DNA from: Vibrio sp. CK2-1
Lineage (GTDB): Bacteria > Pseudomonadota > Gammaproteobacteria > Enterobacterales > Vibrionaceae
Length of the DNA: 64,000 nucleotides
Assembly: GCF_021726515.1 (NCBI RefSeq)
Contig: NZ_JAKKCJ010000001.1
Location: 124,001-188,000, forward strand
Direction: 5' to 3'
Shown here: positions 1 to 8,386 of the stretch, piece by piece
Layout: each line of letters begins with the position of its first letter
Numbering within the stretch: the stretch's first letter is position 1
Translations under genes and position numbers: made by a program
Notes under the pieces: generated by a model
Told to the model about the DNA's origin: nothing
Database searches by the model: none
Seen by the model: the letters and a program-made list of their open reading frames with translations, nothing else

Positions 1-679
1 GTAATGAGCGCCATTTAGTATATTTAGGGCTTTCAAAAATTGATTTTAAGTCTTTCAAGTTTGGTAGTTCTTCAAACGAATCAATGCCAAAGAATTCAGG
101 GCCGACACTTGAAATGAATGGAGCATGAGACATTGCACCAATAGAAGCCATATATTGTAATAAGCGCATATCTGGCGTTGAAGGTGTAAAGGCAAAATTA
201 CCAATTATCGCGCCTGTTGGTTCTCCACCAAACTGACCATAGCCTGATGAGTAAACATGTTTGTATAACCCAGACTGAGTGGTTTCCGGCGAGAATTCAA
301 AATCTTCTAGCAGCTCTTCTTTCGTCGCATGCAAAAGATCTATTTTATTGTTCTCTCTGAAGTCAGTTCGGTCGACAAGAAGCTTCAAACCTTTCCATGA
401 TGATTCCATCTGTTGGAATGCTTCATTATGAAGAATCTCATCCATTTGAGAGCTGATTTTCTTATCAAGTTCAACCAACATCTGATCCACTAATGATTTA
501 TTAACTGGCTCTTCTGTACGGTTCGCACTCACAAGATTTTCAATGAAAGCCGCAATACCTTTTTTAGCAATATCATAGCCTTCTTCATTTGGAGTAATAC
601 GAGTTTGCGCCATCACTTCATCTAATAAGCTACTACGCTCTAACGTTGTATTATCAAGAACCTTTTCAACTGTAGACAT
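1..679 (-). CDS. tssC: Type VI secretion sheath large subunit TssC (VipB), 3' part cut by window edge
   Basis: The minus-strand frame opens with ATG at 679 (MSTVEKVLDNTTLERSSLL) and stays open to base 1, giving about 226 N-terminal residues of a protein normally near 490. The stretch FQQMESSWKGLKLLVDRTDF followed by KIDLLHATKEELLEDFE is typical of TssC/VipB. TssC pairs with TssB to form the cytoplasmic contractile sheath that pushes the Hcp/VgrG spike through the envelope. The start lies 34 bp after the tssB stop in the same direction, so the two are almost certainly co-transcribed and made as partners. The family call is firm; only completeness is unknown. Confidence 0.95.
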   Translation of the reverse strand, partial: MSTVEKVLDNTTLERSSLLDEVMAQTRITPNEEGYDIAKKGIAAFIENLVSANRTEEPVNKSLVDQMLVELDKKISSQMDEILHNEAFQQMESSWKGLKLLVDRTDFRENNKIDLLHATKEELLEDFEFSPETTQSGLYKHVYSSGYGQFGGEPTGAIIGNFAFTPSTPDMRLLQYMASIGAMSHAPFISSVGPEFFGIDSFEELPNLKDLKSIFESPKYTKWRSL

Positions 680-713
680 AATCTTTCCCTAATTAATTGC
701 TTTATATAATTGA

Positions 714-1217
714 TTAAACGTCTTTATTAGAACTATTAACAAGCTCTAACTCGGACAGTAATCGATTACGGTCTTCTTCAGAACCTAGCAACTCTTGCAT
801 ACGTTCACGGAATGCAGGAATATTTCCTAAAGGACCTTTTAGTGCAACAAGAGCCTCACGTAATTCAATTAGCTTATTTACTTCTGGAACCTGCGAAGCA
901 ACAGAATCTGGGGAAAAATCTTCAAGTGATTTAAACTGTAAATTAATTGATAGGTCATCACCTTTATCAGCAGATAATTTATTATCTACAGAAGTGTTAA
1001 TACTGAGATCACTTTCTCTCATTACAGATTGAAAATTATCTTTATTAATTGAAATGGCTTTTCTTTCTTCAATTGAAGTATCTTCTGCATGCCCTTTAAA
1101 GTCACCAACCACTAAAGTTTTAAATGGCAATTCAATTTCAGACTGGGCATCACCAGTAGCTGGAATATACTTAATGTTAATTCTTTCTTTAGGAGCAACG
1201 CTTCCTTCCTTTGACAT
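714..1217 (-). CDS. tssB: Type VI secretion sheath small subunit TssB (VipA)
   Basis: 167 residues from ATG at 1217, beginning MSKEGSVAPKERINIKYIP. An open frame extends 22 codons upstream (IAIICC...), but the ATG at 1217 is preceded by an AGAGG ribosome site and gives the standard TssB N terminus. The family signatures are visible: the IELPFKTLVVGDFKGH block near residues 28-45, then a C-terminal region (EVNKLIELREALVALKGPLGNIPAFRE) of the kind whose helices pack with TssC. TssB and TssC form the cytoplasmic contractile sheath of the type VI apparatus. It lies directly upstream of tssC. No sigma-54 promoter was found just upstream. Confidence 0.96.
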   Translation of the reverse strand: MSKEGSVAPKERINIKYIPATGDAQSEIELPFKTLVVGDFKGHAEDTSIEERKAISINKDNFQSVMRESDLSINTSVDNKLSADKGDDLSINLQFKSLEDFSPDSVASQVPEVNKLIELREALVALKGPLGNIPAFRERMQELLGSEEDRNRLLSELELVNSSNKDV

Positions 1218-1715
1218 AATAACCTCTAACATGGTTTTAAAATAAAAACTTAAAACTGCCACACAGCAGATAATGGCGATCATTATGTATTATTTTAATC
1301 AGGAAAAAGGTAAAAAAAAGCGCTTTGAGATGAATATCAAAAATTAAATAGTAATAAATGAAATATTTATATTAATTAATAACATGTAAATAAAATAGCT
1401 ACAGGATAGACAGGAATAAACTTACAAAATAAAGGGAATTAAATTTATATTAATATCATTAACAAGGTAATTATAGCTGCTAATTTAAAGTATGCGTTTA
1501 AAAACTATAAATACGTGAACTAATGTAAGTTTGAATCGAAAAGGTGATGACAAACTATAGGGAGCTGATGCTTAAGAAAAGAATCTGAACAGGTTGTTTC
1601 TAGTCGTATGGTTACGAAGAGAGGAATACCAAAGTGACTTAAAGTGAAGAATCGGACGGGTAAAGCCGTGAAAATTGAGAATAAATGGATAGTCGGTAAT
1701 CTTAAAAACCAGACA
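1218..1715. other. AT-rich 500-bp intergenic region upstream of tssB
   Basis: About 1218-1500 is very AT-rich and should hold the minus-strand promoter of tssB. About 1510-1710 is less AT-rich and reads as broken short frames (for example a plus-strand piece ending KWIVGNLKNQT then stop). This looks like the decayed end of a mobile element or other lost gene, but no family could be recognised. No tRNA, riboswitch or clear operator was seen. Confidence 0.3.
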
Positions 1716-1745
1716 TAAAAAAAGAGAGCCTAGGCTCTCTTTTTC
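1716..1745 (-). terminator. Intrinsic terminator of the thrS-infC-rpmI-rplT operon
   Basis: Inverted repeat AGAGAGC-CTAG-GCTCTCT (1723-1740), flanked by A runs on one side and T runs on the other. Read on the minus strand it ends in a T tract immediately after the rplT stop, as expected for the operon's end. Confidence 0.85.
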
Positions 1746-1768
1746 TTAATCTTAAAGACTGGTTCTAA

Positions 1769-2122
1769 TTAAAGAGCAGCTTTTGCTTTTTCAACTAGTA
1801 CTGCGAAAGCAGCTTTGTCGAATACAGCGATATCAGCAAGGATCTTACGATCGATCTCGATAGATGCTTTCTTAAGACCGTTGATGAAACGGCTGTAAGA
1901 TAGACCATTTTGACGAGCAGCAGCGTTAATACGAGCGATCCATAGTTGACGGAACGTACGCTTTTTATTGCGACGGTCACGGTATGCGTATTGACCAGCT
2001 TTTGTAACTGCTTGGAAAGCTACGCGGTAAACACGTGAACGTGCTCCGTAGTAACCTTTAGCTTGCTTTAGAACTTTCTTATGACGTGCACGAGCTTGTA
2101 CACCACGTTTTACGCGAGGCAT
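1769..2122 (-). CDS. rplT: 50S ribosomal protein L20
   Basis: 117 residues, full length for bacterial L20, starting [19 protein letters not shown] with the very basic N-terminal extension that binds 23S rRNA early in large-subunit assembly. The C-terminal globular half ([25 protein letters not shown]) is the region that in Escherichia coli also binds the mRNA leader of rpmI-rplT to repress its own synthesis. It is last in thrS-infC-rpmI-rplT, 36 bp after rpmI, and is followed by an intrinsic terminator. Identification is certain. Confidence 0.99.
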   Translation of the reverse strand: MPRVKRGVQARARHKKVLKQAKGYYGARSRVYRVAFQAVTKAGQYAYRDRRNKKRTFRQLWIARINAAARQNGLSYSRFINGLKKASIEIDRKILADIAVFDKAAFAVLVEKAKAAL

Positions 2123-2158
2123 TATGCTTCTCCTAAACTATTTGATTAAACTAAAAAA

Positions 2159-2353
2159 TTAAGCGTATGGAAGCATACGAACAACACCAGCTACTTCACA
2201 TTTTGGAAGGATGGCATTTGGACGAAGCTGACGCTTGTTTTTAGTTGTACGTTTAGTCAGGATGTGACGTTTAGTTGCGTGCTTGAATTTAAAGCCGCCA
2301 CCAGTTTTTTTGAAACGCTTCGCAGCGCCTCGGTTTGTTTTCATCTTAGGCAT
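2159..2353 (-). CDS. rpmI: 50S ribosomal protein L35
   Basis: 64 residues starting [20 protein letters not shown] and ending [18 protein letters not shown] ([14 protein letters not shown]), the standard L35 sequence and length. It is a small basic protein of the large ribosomal subunit. It lies between infC and rplT; the 173-bp gap upstream carries a terminator-like hairpin that may tune rpmI-rplT expression relative to infC. In E. coli L20 represses this pair through the region before rpmI. Confidence 0.99.
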   Translation of the reverse strand: MPKMKTNRGAAKRFKKTGGGFKFKHATKRHILTKRTTKNKRQLRPNAILPKCEVAGVVRMLPYA

Positions 2354-2460
2354 GATGAATAACTCCGCATTGTATGTATTAATCGTTCTACGTGCTAAGT
2401 AAATAGCTTTTAAGACGCAGTGTTAATAAACATATCGGTTAATATTATGTAATTAGGGCG

Positions 2461-2502
2461 AATAAAACCCCGTCACTCACTGCATAACAGCGAATGACGA
2501 GG
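2461..2502 (-). terminator. Terminator-like hairpin between infC and rpmI
   Basis: On the minus strand, arms at 2488-2502 and 2468-2482 pair over 15 bp (with G-U pairs) around a 5-nt loop and are followed by TTTTATT. It lies after the infC stop and before rpmI, so it can act as an attenuator or partial terminator in the operon. Its place matches the region where L20 autoregulation acts in E. coli. Confidence 0.65.
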
Positions 2503-2526
2503 CTGTATTACTTGTAAGGCCGTTAA

Positions 2527-3078
2527 TTACTTCTTTTTAGGGGCTAGCATCATGATCATTTGACGACCTTCTATACGCGTTGGGAAAGATTCAACCACTG
2601 CTAACTCTTCAGTGTCGGCTTTCAAACGGTTTAGAATGTCAACGCCAATTTCTTGATGCGCCATTTCACGGCCACGGAAGCGAATAGTTACTTTCACTTT
2701 GTTGCCGTCTTCAAGGAAACCAGTCAGGTTGCGTAGTTTTACCTGATAGTCTCCGATATCAGTCCCAGGACGGAATTTAATTTCCTTAATCTGGATCTGC
2801 TTTTGCTTCTTCTTCTGCTCTTTAGCAGCTTTGCTCTTCTCAAAGAGGAATTTACCATAGTCCATCACACGACAGACAGGTGGTTCAGCGTTTGGACTGA
2901 TTTCTACCAGATCCATACCAGCTTCAAGAGCCGCTTCCATAGCTTCATTGATTGAAACAACACCTACGGCTTCGCCGTCTGCACCTGTTAAGCGTACTTC
3001 TTTAACGCCACGAATTTCATCGTTTAAACGATGCTGGTTTTGCTTGGCCGGTTGTTGGCCTTTTCTTCCGCCTTTAAT
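2527..3078 (-). CDS. infC: Translation initiation factor IF-3, AUU start
   Basis: 183 residues when read from the ATT at 3078 ([20 protein letters not shown]). The first ATG in frame (2940) would delete the N-terminal domain start, and a strong GGAGGA site sits just before the ATT. An AUU start is the known hallmark of infC: IF-3 itself discriminates against such starts and so represses its own translation. Family features: [20 protein letters not shown] in the N domain, the lysine-rich linker ([22 protein letters not shown]) and the C domain ending [10 protein letters not shown]. Its ribosome site lies in the last codons of thrS, so the two are translationally close. Confidence 0.97.
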   Translation of the reverse strand: MKGGRKGQQPAKQNQHRLNDEIRGVKEVRLTGADGEAVGVVSINEAMEAALEAGMDLVEISPNAEPPVCRVMDYGKFLFEKSKAAKEQKKKQKQIQIKEIKFRPGTDIGDYQVKLRNLTGFLEDGNKVKVTIRFRGREMAHQEIGVDILNRLKADTEELAVVESFPTRIEGRQMIMMLAPKKK

Positions 3079-3081
3079 AGG

Positions 3082-5007
3082 TTATTCCTCCAGATTGAGC
3101 TTACGGCTTGAAACATCGGCTTGAAGATAAGAAATGAAATCTTCAACTTTGAATTTACCGAGGTCCTTACCTTTACGTGTACGTACCGCAATTTCGCCAG
3201 CTTCCATTTCTTGGTCGCCACAAACGATCATGTAAGGCACACGCTTTAAAGTATGTTCGCGGATTTTAAAGCCAATCTTCTCATTTCTCAAGTCCGCTTT
3301 TACTTTAAAGCCAGATTTTTGCAATTTTTGTGCAACTTGTTGCACATAATCCGCTTGTTTATCTGTGATTCCGGTAATTACAGCTTGTTCAGGCGCTAAC
3401 CAAGTTGGGAAGAAACCGGCATATTCTTCGATTAAAATACCGATGAAGCGCTCTAGTGAACCCAAAATTGCACGGTGAATCATCACTGGAACTAAACGTT
3501 CGTTGTTTTCACCAACATAAGTTGCACCTAAACGGCCTGGTAAGTTGAAATCAAGCTGAACCGTACCACATTGCCATGCACGATCTAGACAGTCGTATAA
3601 TGTGAATTCAATCTTAGGCCCATAGAACGCGCCCTCACCTTCTTGGATTTCGTATGGAATATCCATCGACTCCAATGCCAGTTTTAGATCGCTTTCTGAT
3701 TTATCCCAAATTTCATCACTACCTACACGCTGTTCAGGACGAGTTGACAGTTTCACAACGATATTTTCAAAGCCGAACGTGTTGTATACATCGTAAACCA
3801 TCTTGATGCATTGCTTCACTTCGTCTTGAATTTGATCTTCTGTACAGAAAATATGCGCATCATCTTGAGTAAAGCCACGAACACGCATAATGCCATGTAG
3901 CGCACCTGATGGTTCGTTACGGTGACATGAACCAAATTCAGCCATACGTAATGGAAGATCACGGTATGATTTCAAACCTTGGTTAAAGATTTGAACGTGA
4001 CCTGGGCAGTTCATTGGTTTAATCGCATATTCACGGTTTTCAGAAGAAGTGGTGAACATCGCATCAGCGTACTTGTCCCAGTGGCCAGAACGTTCCCAAA
4101 GCACACGGTCCATCATTAGTGGGCCTTTTACTTCTTGATAGTCGTACTCTGTTAATTTCTCACGTACGAACACTTCCAGCTCACGGAAAATAGACCAGCC
4201 ATTGTGATGCCAGAACACCATACCCGGTGCTTCTTGCTGCATGTGGAATAAATCTAAGTGTTTACCGATTTTACGGTGGTCACGTTTCGCTGCTTCTTCT
4301 AAACGAACAAGGTGCTCTTTTAGTTGTTTTTTATCAGCAAATGCTGTGCCGTAGATACGTTGCAGCATTTTATTGTCGCTGTTACCACGCCAGTATGCGC
4401 CCGCAACATTCAATAAAGTGAAATGTTGGCAGAAGCTCATATTTGGTACGTGTGGGCCACGACACATATCAATGTATTCTTCATGATGATAAAGCCCCGG
4501 ACGATCGTCACGTGCCACATTCTCATCTAAAATTTCGATTTTGTAACTTTCACCACGTGATTCAAAAGTATCACGCGCTTCTTGCCAACTAACGTTCTTC
4601 TTGATGACTTGATATTTGGTTTTCGCAAGTTCTTTCATACGCTTTTCAATCGCGTCTAAATCTTCTTGCGTTAAAGAATGCTCAAGATCGATGTCATAGT
4701 AGAAGCCTTTATCGATCGTTGGACCAATCGCCATTTTAGCTTCAGGGAAAAGTTGCTTAATCGCATGACCAAGCAAGTGAGCACATGAGTGGCGAATGAT
4801 TTCTAAGCCATCTTCATCTTTAGCAGTGATGATTTCTAAGCTCGCATCATTTTCAATAAGGTCACACGCGTCAACACGGTTACCATCAACACGACCCGCG
4901 ATGGTTGCTTTCGCAAGACCAGGACCGATTGATAAAGCAACATCCATAGTTGAAACAGCGTTGTCGAATTGGCGAGTACTGCCATCAGGAAGAGTAATTA
5001 CAGGCAT
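3082..5007 (-). CDS. thrS: Threonyl-tRNA synthetase
   Basis: 642 residues from ATG at 5007 ([19 protein letters not shown]), the normal bacterial length; the nine extra upstream codons are ignored because AGGAT precedes this ATG. Order of domains: TGS (about 1-62), the editing domain with [10 protein letters not shown] near residue 74, then the class II catalytic core with motif 2 [21 protein letters not shown], the zinc ligand Cys in KPMNCPGH, motif 3 near [10 protein letters not shown], and the C-terminal anticodon-binding domain. It charges tRNA-Thr. It opens the operon, 3 bp before the infC AUU. No E. coli-type thrS operator could be confirmed upstream. Confidence 0.99.
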   Translation of the reverse strand: MPVITLPDGSTRQFDNAVSTMDVALSIGPGLAKATIAGRVDGNRVDACDLIENDASLEIITAKDEDGLEIIRHSCAHLLGHAIKQLFPEAKMAIGPTIDKGFYYDIDLEHSLTQEDLDAIEKRMKELAKTKYQVIKKNVSWQEARDTFESRGESYKIEILDENVARDDRPGLYHHEEYIDMCRGPHVPNMSFCQHFTLLNVAGAYWRGNSDNKMLQRIYGTAFADKKQLKEHLVRLEEAAKRDHRKIGKHLDLFHMQQEAPGMVFWHHNGWSIFRELEVFVREKLTEYDYQEVKGPLMMDRVLWERSGHWDKYADAMFTTSSENREYAIKPMNCPGHVQIFNQGLKSYRDLPLRMAEFGSCHRNEPSGALHGIMRVRGFTQDDAHIFCTEDQIQDEVKQCIKMVYDVYNTFGFENIVVKLSTRPEQRVGSDEIWDKSESDLKLALESMDIPYEIQEGEGAFYGPKIEFTLYDCLDRAWQCGTVQLDFNLPGRLGATYVGENNERLVPVMIHRAILGSLERFIGILIEEYAGFFPTWLAPEQAVITGITDKQADYVQQVAQKLQKSGFKVKADLRNEKIGFKIREHTLKRVPYMIVCGDQEMEAGEIAVRTRKGKDLGKFKVEDFISYLQADVSSRKLNLEE

Positions 5008-5338
5008 GATATATCCTATTTCCAGTGGTGCCACATACCAAGTAGCACATGAGTTTAAATTTAACCTACATAATCAGTAAGTTATAAAGAAGATAGTAAA
5101 TCGTTTTCAAATATTTGGTACAAGTTTTAGTACTTAATAAAGCTTTTCCAAATATGAAAGCGAGTATTCTAAAGAAATTCACTGGAATTGAAAGATTTCA
5201 ACGCAAAATAATATCCATTGGCTAAAGTTAGAGGTAGGTCTGTTATTTGACATTACCCTTACAAACTTACGTTCTATCCGCAACGATACACATTTGCCGT
5301 GGAGACTATATTCAAGGGAAGCGGTAAGGAATTACACT
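5008..5338. promoter_or_regulatory. Divergent promoter region thrS / small hypothetical gene
   Basis: 330 bp without a gene between divergently read thrS and the 101-aa gene. A TTGACA at 5247-5252 could serve as -35 element for the plus-strand gene, but the -10 match is poor. No riboswitch was recognised. Confidence 0.4.
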
Positions 5339-5644
5339 ATGGTCAGCGCTAAAGATTTTGCCTCGTGGTTAAAGGATAAATTTATCAATGAGACACAAGG
5401 AGTCACGTTAACTCGGCGTGATATTAACCAACTGACAGGGCGTCAGGGCTTTAGCCTTGGGTTCGTGCACGATACTCACTACGAGTTGATGCAATATGGT
5501 ATTGCCTTCGTTACGGATACGGCGCGTGAAAACTTTTATCTCATCCCAGTCAATGACTGCAAACACTGGCGTTCCGCACTTGAAAGTCAATTTGAGAAAG
5601 AGCTTTACTGCAATATCTACCCTATTGAGCGTTCTTCTGGTTAA
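5339..5644 (+). CDS. Conserved hypothetical protein, 101 aa
   Basis: Starts at ATG 5339 (MVSAKDFASWLKDKF) behind an AAGGA site; a longer TTG-started reading is possible but has no ribosome site. It is soluble, with no signal peptide or membrane segment, and mixes alpha and beta character (LTRRDINQLTGRQGFSLGFV, then FYLIPVNDCKHWRSALESQFEK). Not recognised as a named family. It stands alone between thrS and the DUF3581 gene. Function unknown; that it is a real gene is supported by the ribosome site and ordinary amino-acid use. Confidence 0.75.
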   Translation: MVSAKDFASWLKDKFINETQGVTLTRRDINQLTGRQGFSLGFVHDTHYELMQYGIAFVTDTARENFYLIPVNDCKHWRSALESQFEKELYCNIYPIERSSG

Positions 5645-5762
5645 GCTTTAATCTGCTAACCTTATAACATACAAAAGAAAATCAATTTATTTTCACTGGA
5701 CTGACCAATTATGCTCGATTGTCATATATAATCTCGGCTGTTTTTTCTATTAGTAGTGAATT

Positions 5763-6482
5763 ATGTTTCTAACACCTTATTTCTCAACTCAAGATAGCGC
5801 TTTCCAATTTACTCGTCAGCAAGCAAGTCATTTTGCTAAAAAAGTGGCGGGTGACTTCAACCCTATTCATGATGAAGACAGCAAACGTTTCTGTGTTCCT
5901 GGTGACCTTTTATTTGCCGTTTTATTGCAACAAGAAGGCATTAGCCAAAAAATGAGCTTCCGCTTTTCTGGCATGGTCTCTGATGGTGTTGCTTTACATA
6001 TCGAAGAGAAAGGGCCTCAAGACAGTGCTTTAGTTGATGAAAATGGTAAAGAATACCTACTCATGCATCACGAAGGCGAAAAAAGCCAAGATCAAAACTT
6101 TATTGAACATGTCGTCACAAACTACGTTCAGTTTTCTGGTATGAATTTCCCACACATCATGGTTCCTCTAATGGAAGAAGAGCAGATGATGATTAATACT
6201 CAACGCCCTCTCGTGATCTACGAAAGCATGGATGTTGAGTTCTGCCGCTTAGATCTATCACATCCTGAAGTTGAGTTTACTGGTGCGACGTTTGATGTGA
6301 CTGGCAAACGCGGCGTAGTAACGTTGAACTTTGCTTTTAAAGAAGATGGTGAAGTGGTAGGCAAAGGCGTGAAGAAGATGATCGCGAGTGGTCTGAAGCC
6401 TTACCAACAAGAAGATATTGATGAATTCGTAAATCGCTTTAATGCATGTAAGGCCGCTTTTACTGCCGAATATAACTCATAA
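5763..6482 (+). CDS. DUF3581 family protein
   Basis: 239 residues (MFLTPYFSTQDSAFQFTRQQASHFAKK). The early motif VAGDFNPIHDED resembles the substrate-binding segment of MaoC-type hot-dog enoyl-CoA hydratases, and the rest matches what I know as DUF3581 proteins of Vibrio and Shewanella. No membrane or export signal. A fatty-acyl or thioester-related role is inference from the HDE-like segment only. It is monocistronic, ended by a strong bidirectional terminator at 6524-6559. Confidence 0.85.
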   Translation: MFLTPYFSTQDSAFQFTRQQASHFAKKVAGDFNPIHDEDSKRFCVPGDLLFAVLLQQEGISQKMSFRFSGMVSDGVALHIEEKGPQDSALVDENGKEYLLMHHEGEKSQDQNFIEHVVTNYVQFSGMNFPHIMVPLMEEEQMMINTQRPLVIYESMDVEFCRLDLSHPEVEFTGATFDVTGKRGVVTLNFAFKEDGEVVGKGVKKMIASGLKPYQQEDIDEFVNRFNACKAAFTAEYNS

Positions 6483-6523
6483 TTTTTCAGCTCAGCAGTC
6501 ACTCCTTGCTACAGCTTATACAT

Positions 6524-6559
6524 AAAAAAAGTGAAGCCCTCAAAGCTTCACTTTTTTTA
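6524..6559. terminator. Bidirectional intrinsic terminator
   Basis: Perfect AAAAAAAGTGAAGC / GCTTCACTTTTTTT repeat with a 7-nt loop. It ends the DUF3581 gene on the plus strand and can also stop the DUF3820 gene coming from the other side. Confidence 0.9.
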
Positions 6560-6608
6560 TGTTTGAAAGACTACTTCAAACCGATAGCAACTCAAAATCT
6601 ATATCAAC

Positions 6609-6824
6609 TCAACGCTTTAATGGTTTCACTAGGCTATCTAACCCTTCCACTTTTAATGCTAAGCATAATTTCAACAAATCCCCTAGCTCTCCTTTAGGGA
6701 ACTCCGCTTTATTTTGAAACCACAGCAGATATTCTTCAGGTAGATCAATCAACATTCGCCCAGCATACTTACCAAATGGCATTGGCATACGAGCCAGCTT
6801 TATCAGGTTCTCTTTTTCTAACAC
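6609..6824 (-). CDS. DUF3820 family protein
   Basis: 71 residues read from GTG at 6824; a stop codon lies seven codons upstream and no in-frame ATG is available at the N terminus, so GTG is the most likely start. The core MPFGKYAGRMLIDLPEEYLLWF is the recognisable DUF3820 signature (a domain annotated as putative quorum-sensing-regulated factor in some databases). Biochemical role unknown. It points toward the DUF3581 gene and shares its bidirectional terminator. Confidence 0.85.
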   Translation of the reverse strand: MLEKENLIKLARMPMPFGKYAGRMLIDLPEEYLLWFQNKAEFPKGELGDLLKLCLALKVEGLDSLVKPLKR

Positions 6825-6856
6825 TGTGTATTCCGTCTGAGGTTATTCCAATGCTT

Positions 6857-6890
6857 AAAAACAAACGCCTGCGGATAAAAGGCAGGCGTT
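6857..6890 (-). terminator. Intrinsic terminator after the 67-aa gene
   Basis: Arms AACGCCTGC (6882-6890 on the minus strand) and GCAGGCGTT (6864-6872), followed on the minus strand by TGTTTTT. It lies just downstream of the 67-aa gene and upstream of the DUF3820 gene. Confidence 0.8.
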
Positions 6891-6916
6891 AATTCAATCG
6901 TTCAACTCAAAGCAGA

Positions 6917-7120
6917 TTAATGCACTGGACGCGCGTCATCATCATTAAACTTGCCAAAGTGCTCTTCAAGAACTTCAGGAGTTAGCTTACCTTCTGCTTC
7001 TAGTTGCTTAAGTTTTGCAACAATTGCTTTTTGCTCTTCAATACTTGGTAATGGCGTTTCTGGAGCTTCCGTCATCTCTGCCGACATTTGCTCTAGCTCT
7101 TTTTCAATATCATTACTCAT
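6917..7120 (-). CDS. Small acidic conserved hypothetical protein, 67 aa
   Basis: Starts MSNDIEKELEQMSAEMTEAPE and ends NDDDARPVH. Strongly acidic and mostly helical by composition: an N-terminal helix, a proline-rich hinge (PETPLPSIEEQKA), then a second charged helix (IVAKLKQLEAEGKLTPEVLEEHFG). No cysteines, membrane segment or known catalytic motif. It has its own terminator and no partner gene in the same direction within 100 bp upstream. Function unknown. Confidence 0.7.
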   Translation of the reverse strand: MSNDIEKELEQMSAEMTEAPETPLPSIEEQKAIVAKLKQLEAEGKLTPEVLEEHFGKFNDDDARPVH

Positions 7121-7429
7121 GATCTAATTCCCAACGTTACAATTTATAAAATCAATTGCATTAATTCTAACGGCTTTGGCTCACAACTGCCAGAAAACCA
7201 GCTTGAAATGGCGATACCGAATCTTATATATGTCTTACTTTTGATTGTAGCTCTGATATTATGACCAAAAATCAAACATCTAAATTAAATCTCTTATTTT
7301 TAGTTTGTCACTAGAGAGAACTTTTTCACTCTCTAGCGGTCATAGAACTCAAGTTACAAATTGTCACATTCATCATTCGACGACATTTCATAAACGTATT
7401 TATCAGACATATCAGGAGATATTTTGACC
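7121..7429 (+). promoter_or_regulatory. Upstream region of the MoxR/Bat operon with a perfect inverted repeat
   Basis: A 300-bp AT-rich gap. At 7311-7336 there is a perfect 8-bp inverted repeat, CTAGAGAG and CTCTCTAG, spaced by 10 nt, about 95 bp before the moxR start. It could be an operator or a leader hairpin. An AGGAG ribosome site lies at 7414-7418. Confidence 0.5.
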
Positions 7430-8386
7430 ATGCATTCGGACACTTTTGCCCAGCTCCAGCAATATTTGAACTCTCAAGTGATTGGCCAAAATGAACTAGT
7501 TAAACAATTATTAGTAGCACTACTCGCCGATGGACACATTCTAGTGGAAGGTCCTCCTGGGCTGGCTAAAACCCGTGCAGTTAAAGTATTAGCCGATTGT
7601 ATTGAAGGTAATTTTCACCGCGTGCAATTTACTCCTGATCTTTTGCCAGCCGATTTAACGGGTACGGATATCTTCCGCCCTGAAACCGGAGAGTTTACCT
7701 TCCAAGCTGGCCCAATATTTAACTCATTAATATTAGCCGATGAAATTAACCGTGCTCCTGCTAAGGTTCAAGCGGCAATGCTAGAAGCGATGGCAGAAAA
7801 GCAAATTACGGTTGGACGAGAATCTTATAAATTACCCGACTTGTTCCTAGTGATGGCAACCCAAAACCCGATTGAACAAGAAGGCACTTACCCTCTTCCA
7901 GAAGCACAGTTAGACCGTTTCTTGCTTCACCTTGAAGTAGACTACCCAAATGCTGAAAGTGAGTTAGACATCTTGCGCCTTAACCGCGGTGAGGCTCAAG
8001 GTCAACTAGCCAGTCAACCGGTGAAGTTATCTCAACAAACCATTTTCGACGCTCGACAGGCAGCACTTTCGATCCACATGGCAGAAAATGTTGAGCAATA
8101 CATTATTCGTTTGATCATGGCAACACGTCAGCCATCGCAATACAACCCACTGTTAGCAGAATGGCTACAAATGGGAGTGAGTCCTCGAGCCACTATTGCA
8201 CTTGATCGTTGTGCTCGTGCGCATGCTTGGTTGGCAGGTCGTGATTTTGTAAGCCCTGAAGATGTTCAAGCCATGGCCTTCCCTGTTCTACGTCATCGTT
8301 TATTGCTCAGCTATCAAGCACAAGCTGAAGGCGTGACTTCTAACCGAGTGATCGCAGAATTACTGGCACAGGTTGGCAGTGCATGA
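7430..8386 (+). CDS. MoxR-family AAA+ ATPase (Bat operon)
   Basis: 318 residues from ATG 7430; a TTG at 7424 sits closer to the AGGAG and is an alternative start. Walker A GPPGLAKT near residue 41, Walker B LILADEINRAPAK near 99, sensor 1 MATQNPIEQEGTYPLPEAQLDRF, and the arginine-finger/sensor 2 region SPRATIALDRCARAHAW are all present. MoxR ATPases act as chaperones that load metals or cofactors or activate VWA-domain proteins. Here it opens an overlapping operon with DUF58, DUF4381 and two VWA proteins, the BatA/B/D (aerotolerance) type. Substrate is unknown. Confidence 0.95.
   Translation: MHSDTFAQLQQYLNSQVIGQNELVKQLLVALLADGHILVEGPPGLAKTRAVKVLADCIEGNFHRVQFTPDLLPADLTGTDIFRPETGEFTFQAGPIFNSLILADEINRAPAKVQAAMLEAMAEKQITVGRESYKLPDLFLVMATQNPIEQEGTYPLPEAQLDRFLLHLEVDYPNAESELDILRLNRGEAQGQLASQPVKLSQQTIFDARQAALSIHMAENVEQYIIRLIMATRQPSQYNPLLAEWLQMGVSPRATIALDRCARAHAWLAGRDFVSPEDVQAMAFPVLRHRLLLSYQAQAEGVTSNRVIAELLAQVGSA

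Noticed and set aside
5294..5338. TTG-started N-terminal extension of the 101-aa protein
   Set aside because: The ATG at 5339 has a better ribosome site and the extension is not supported.
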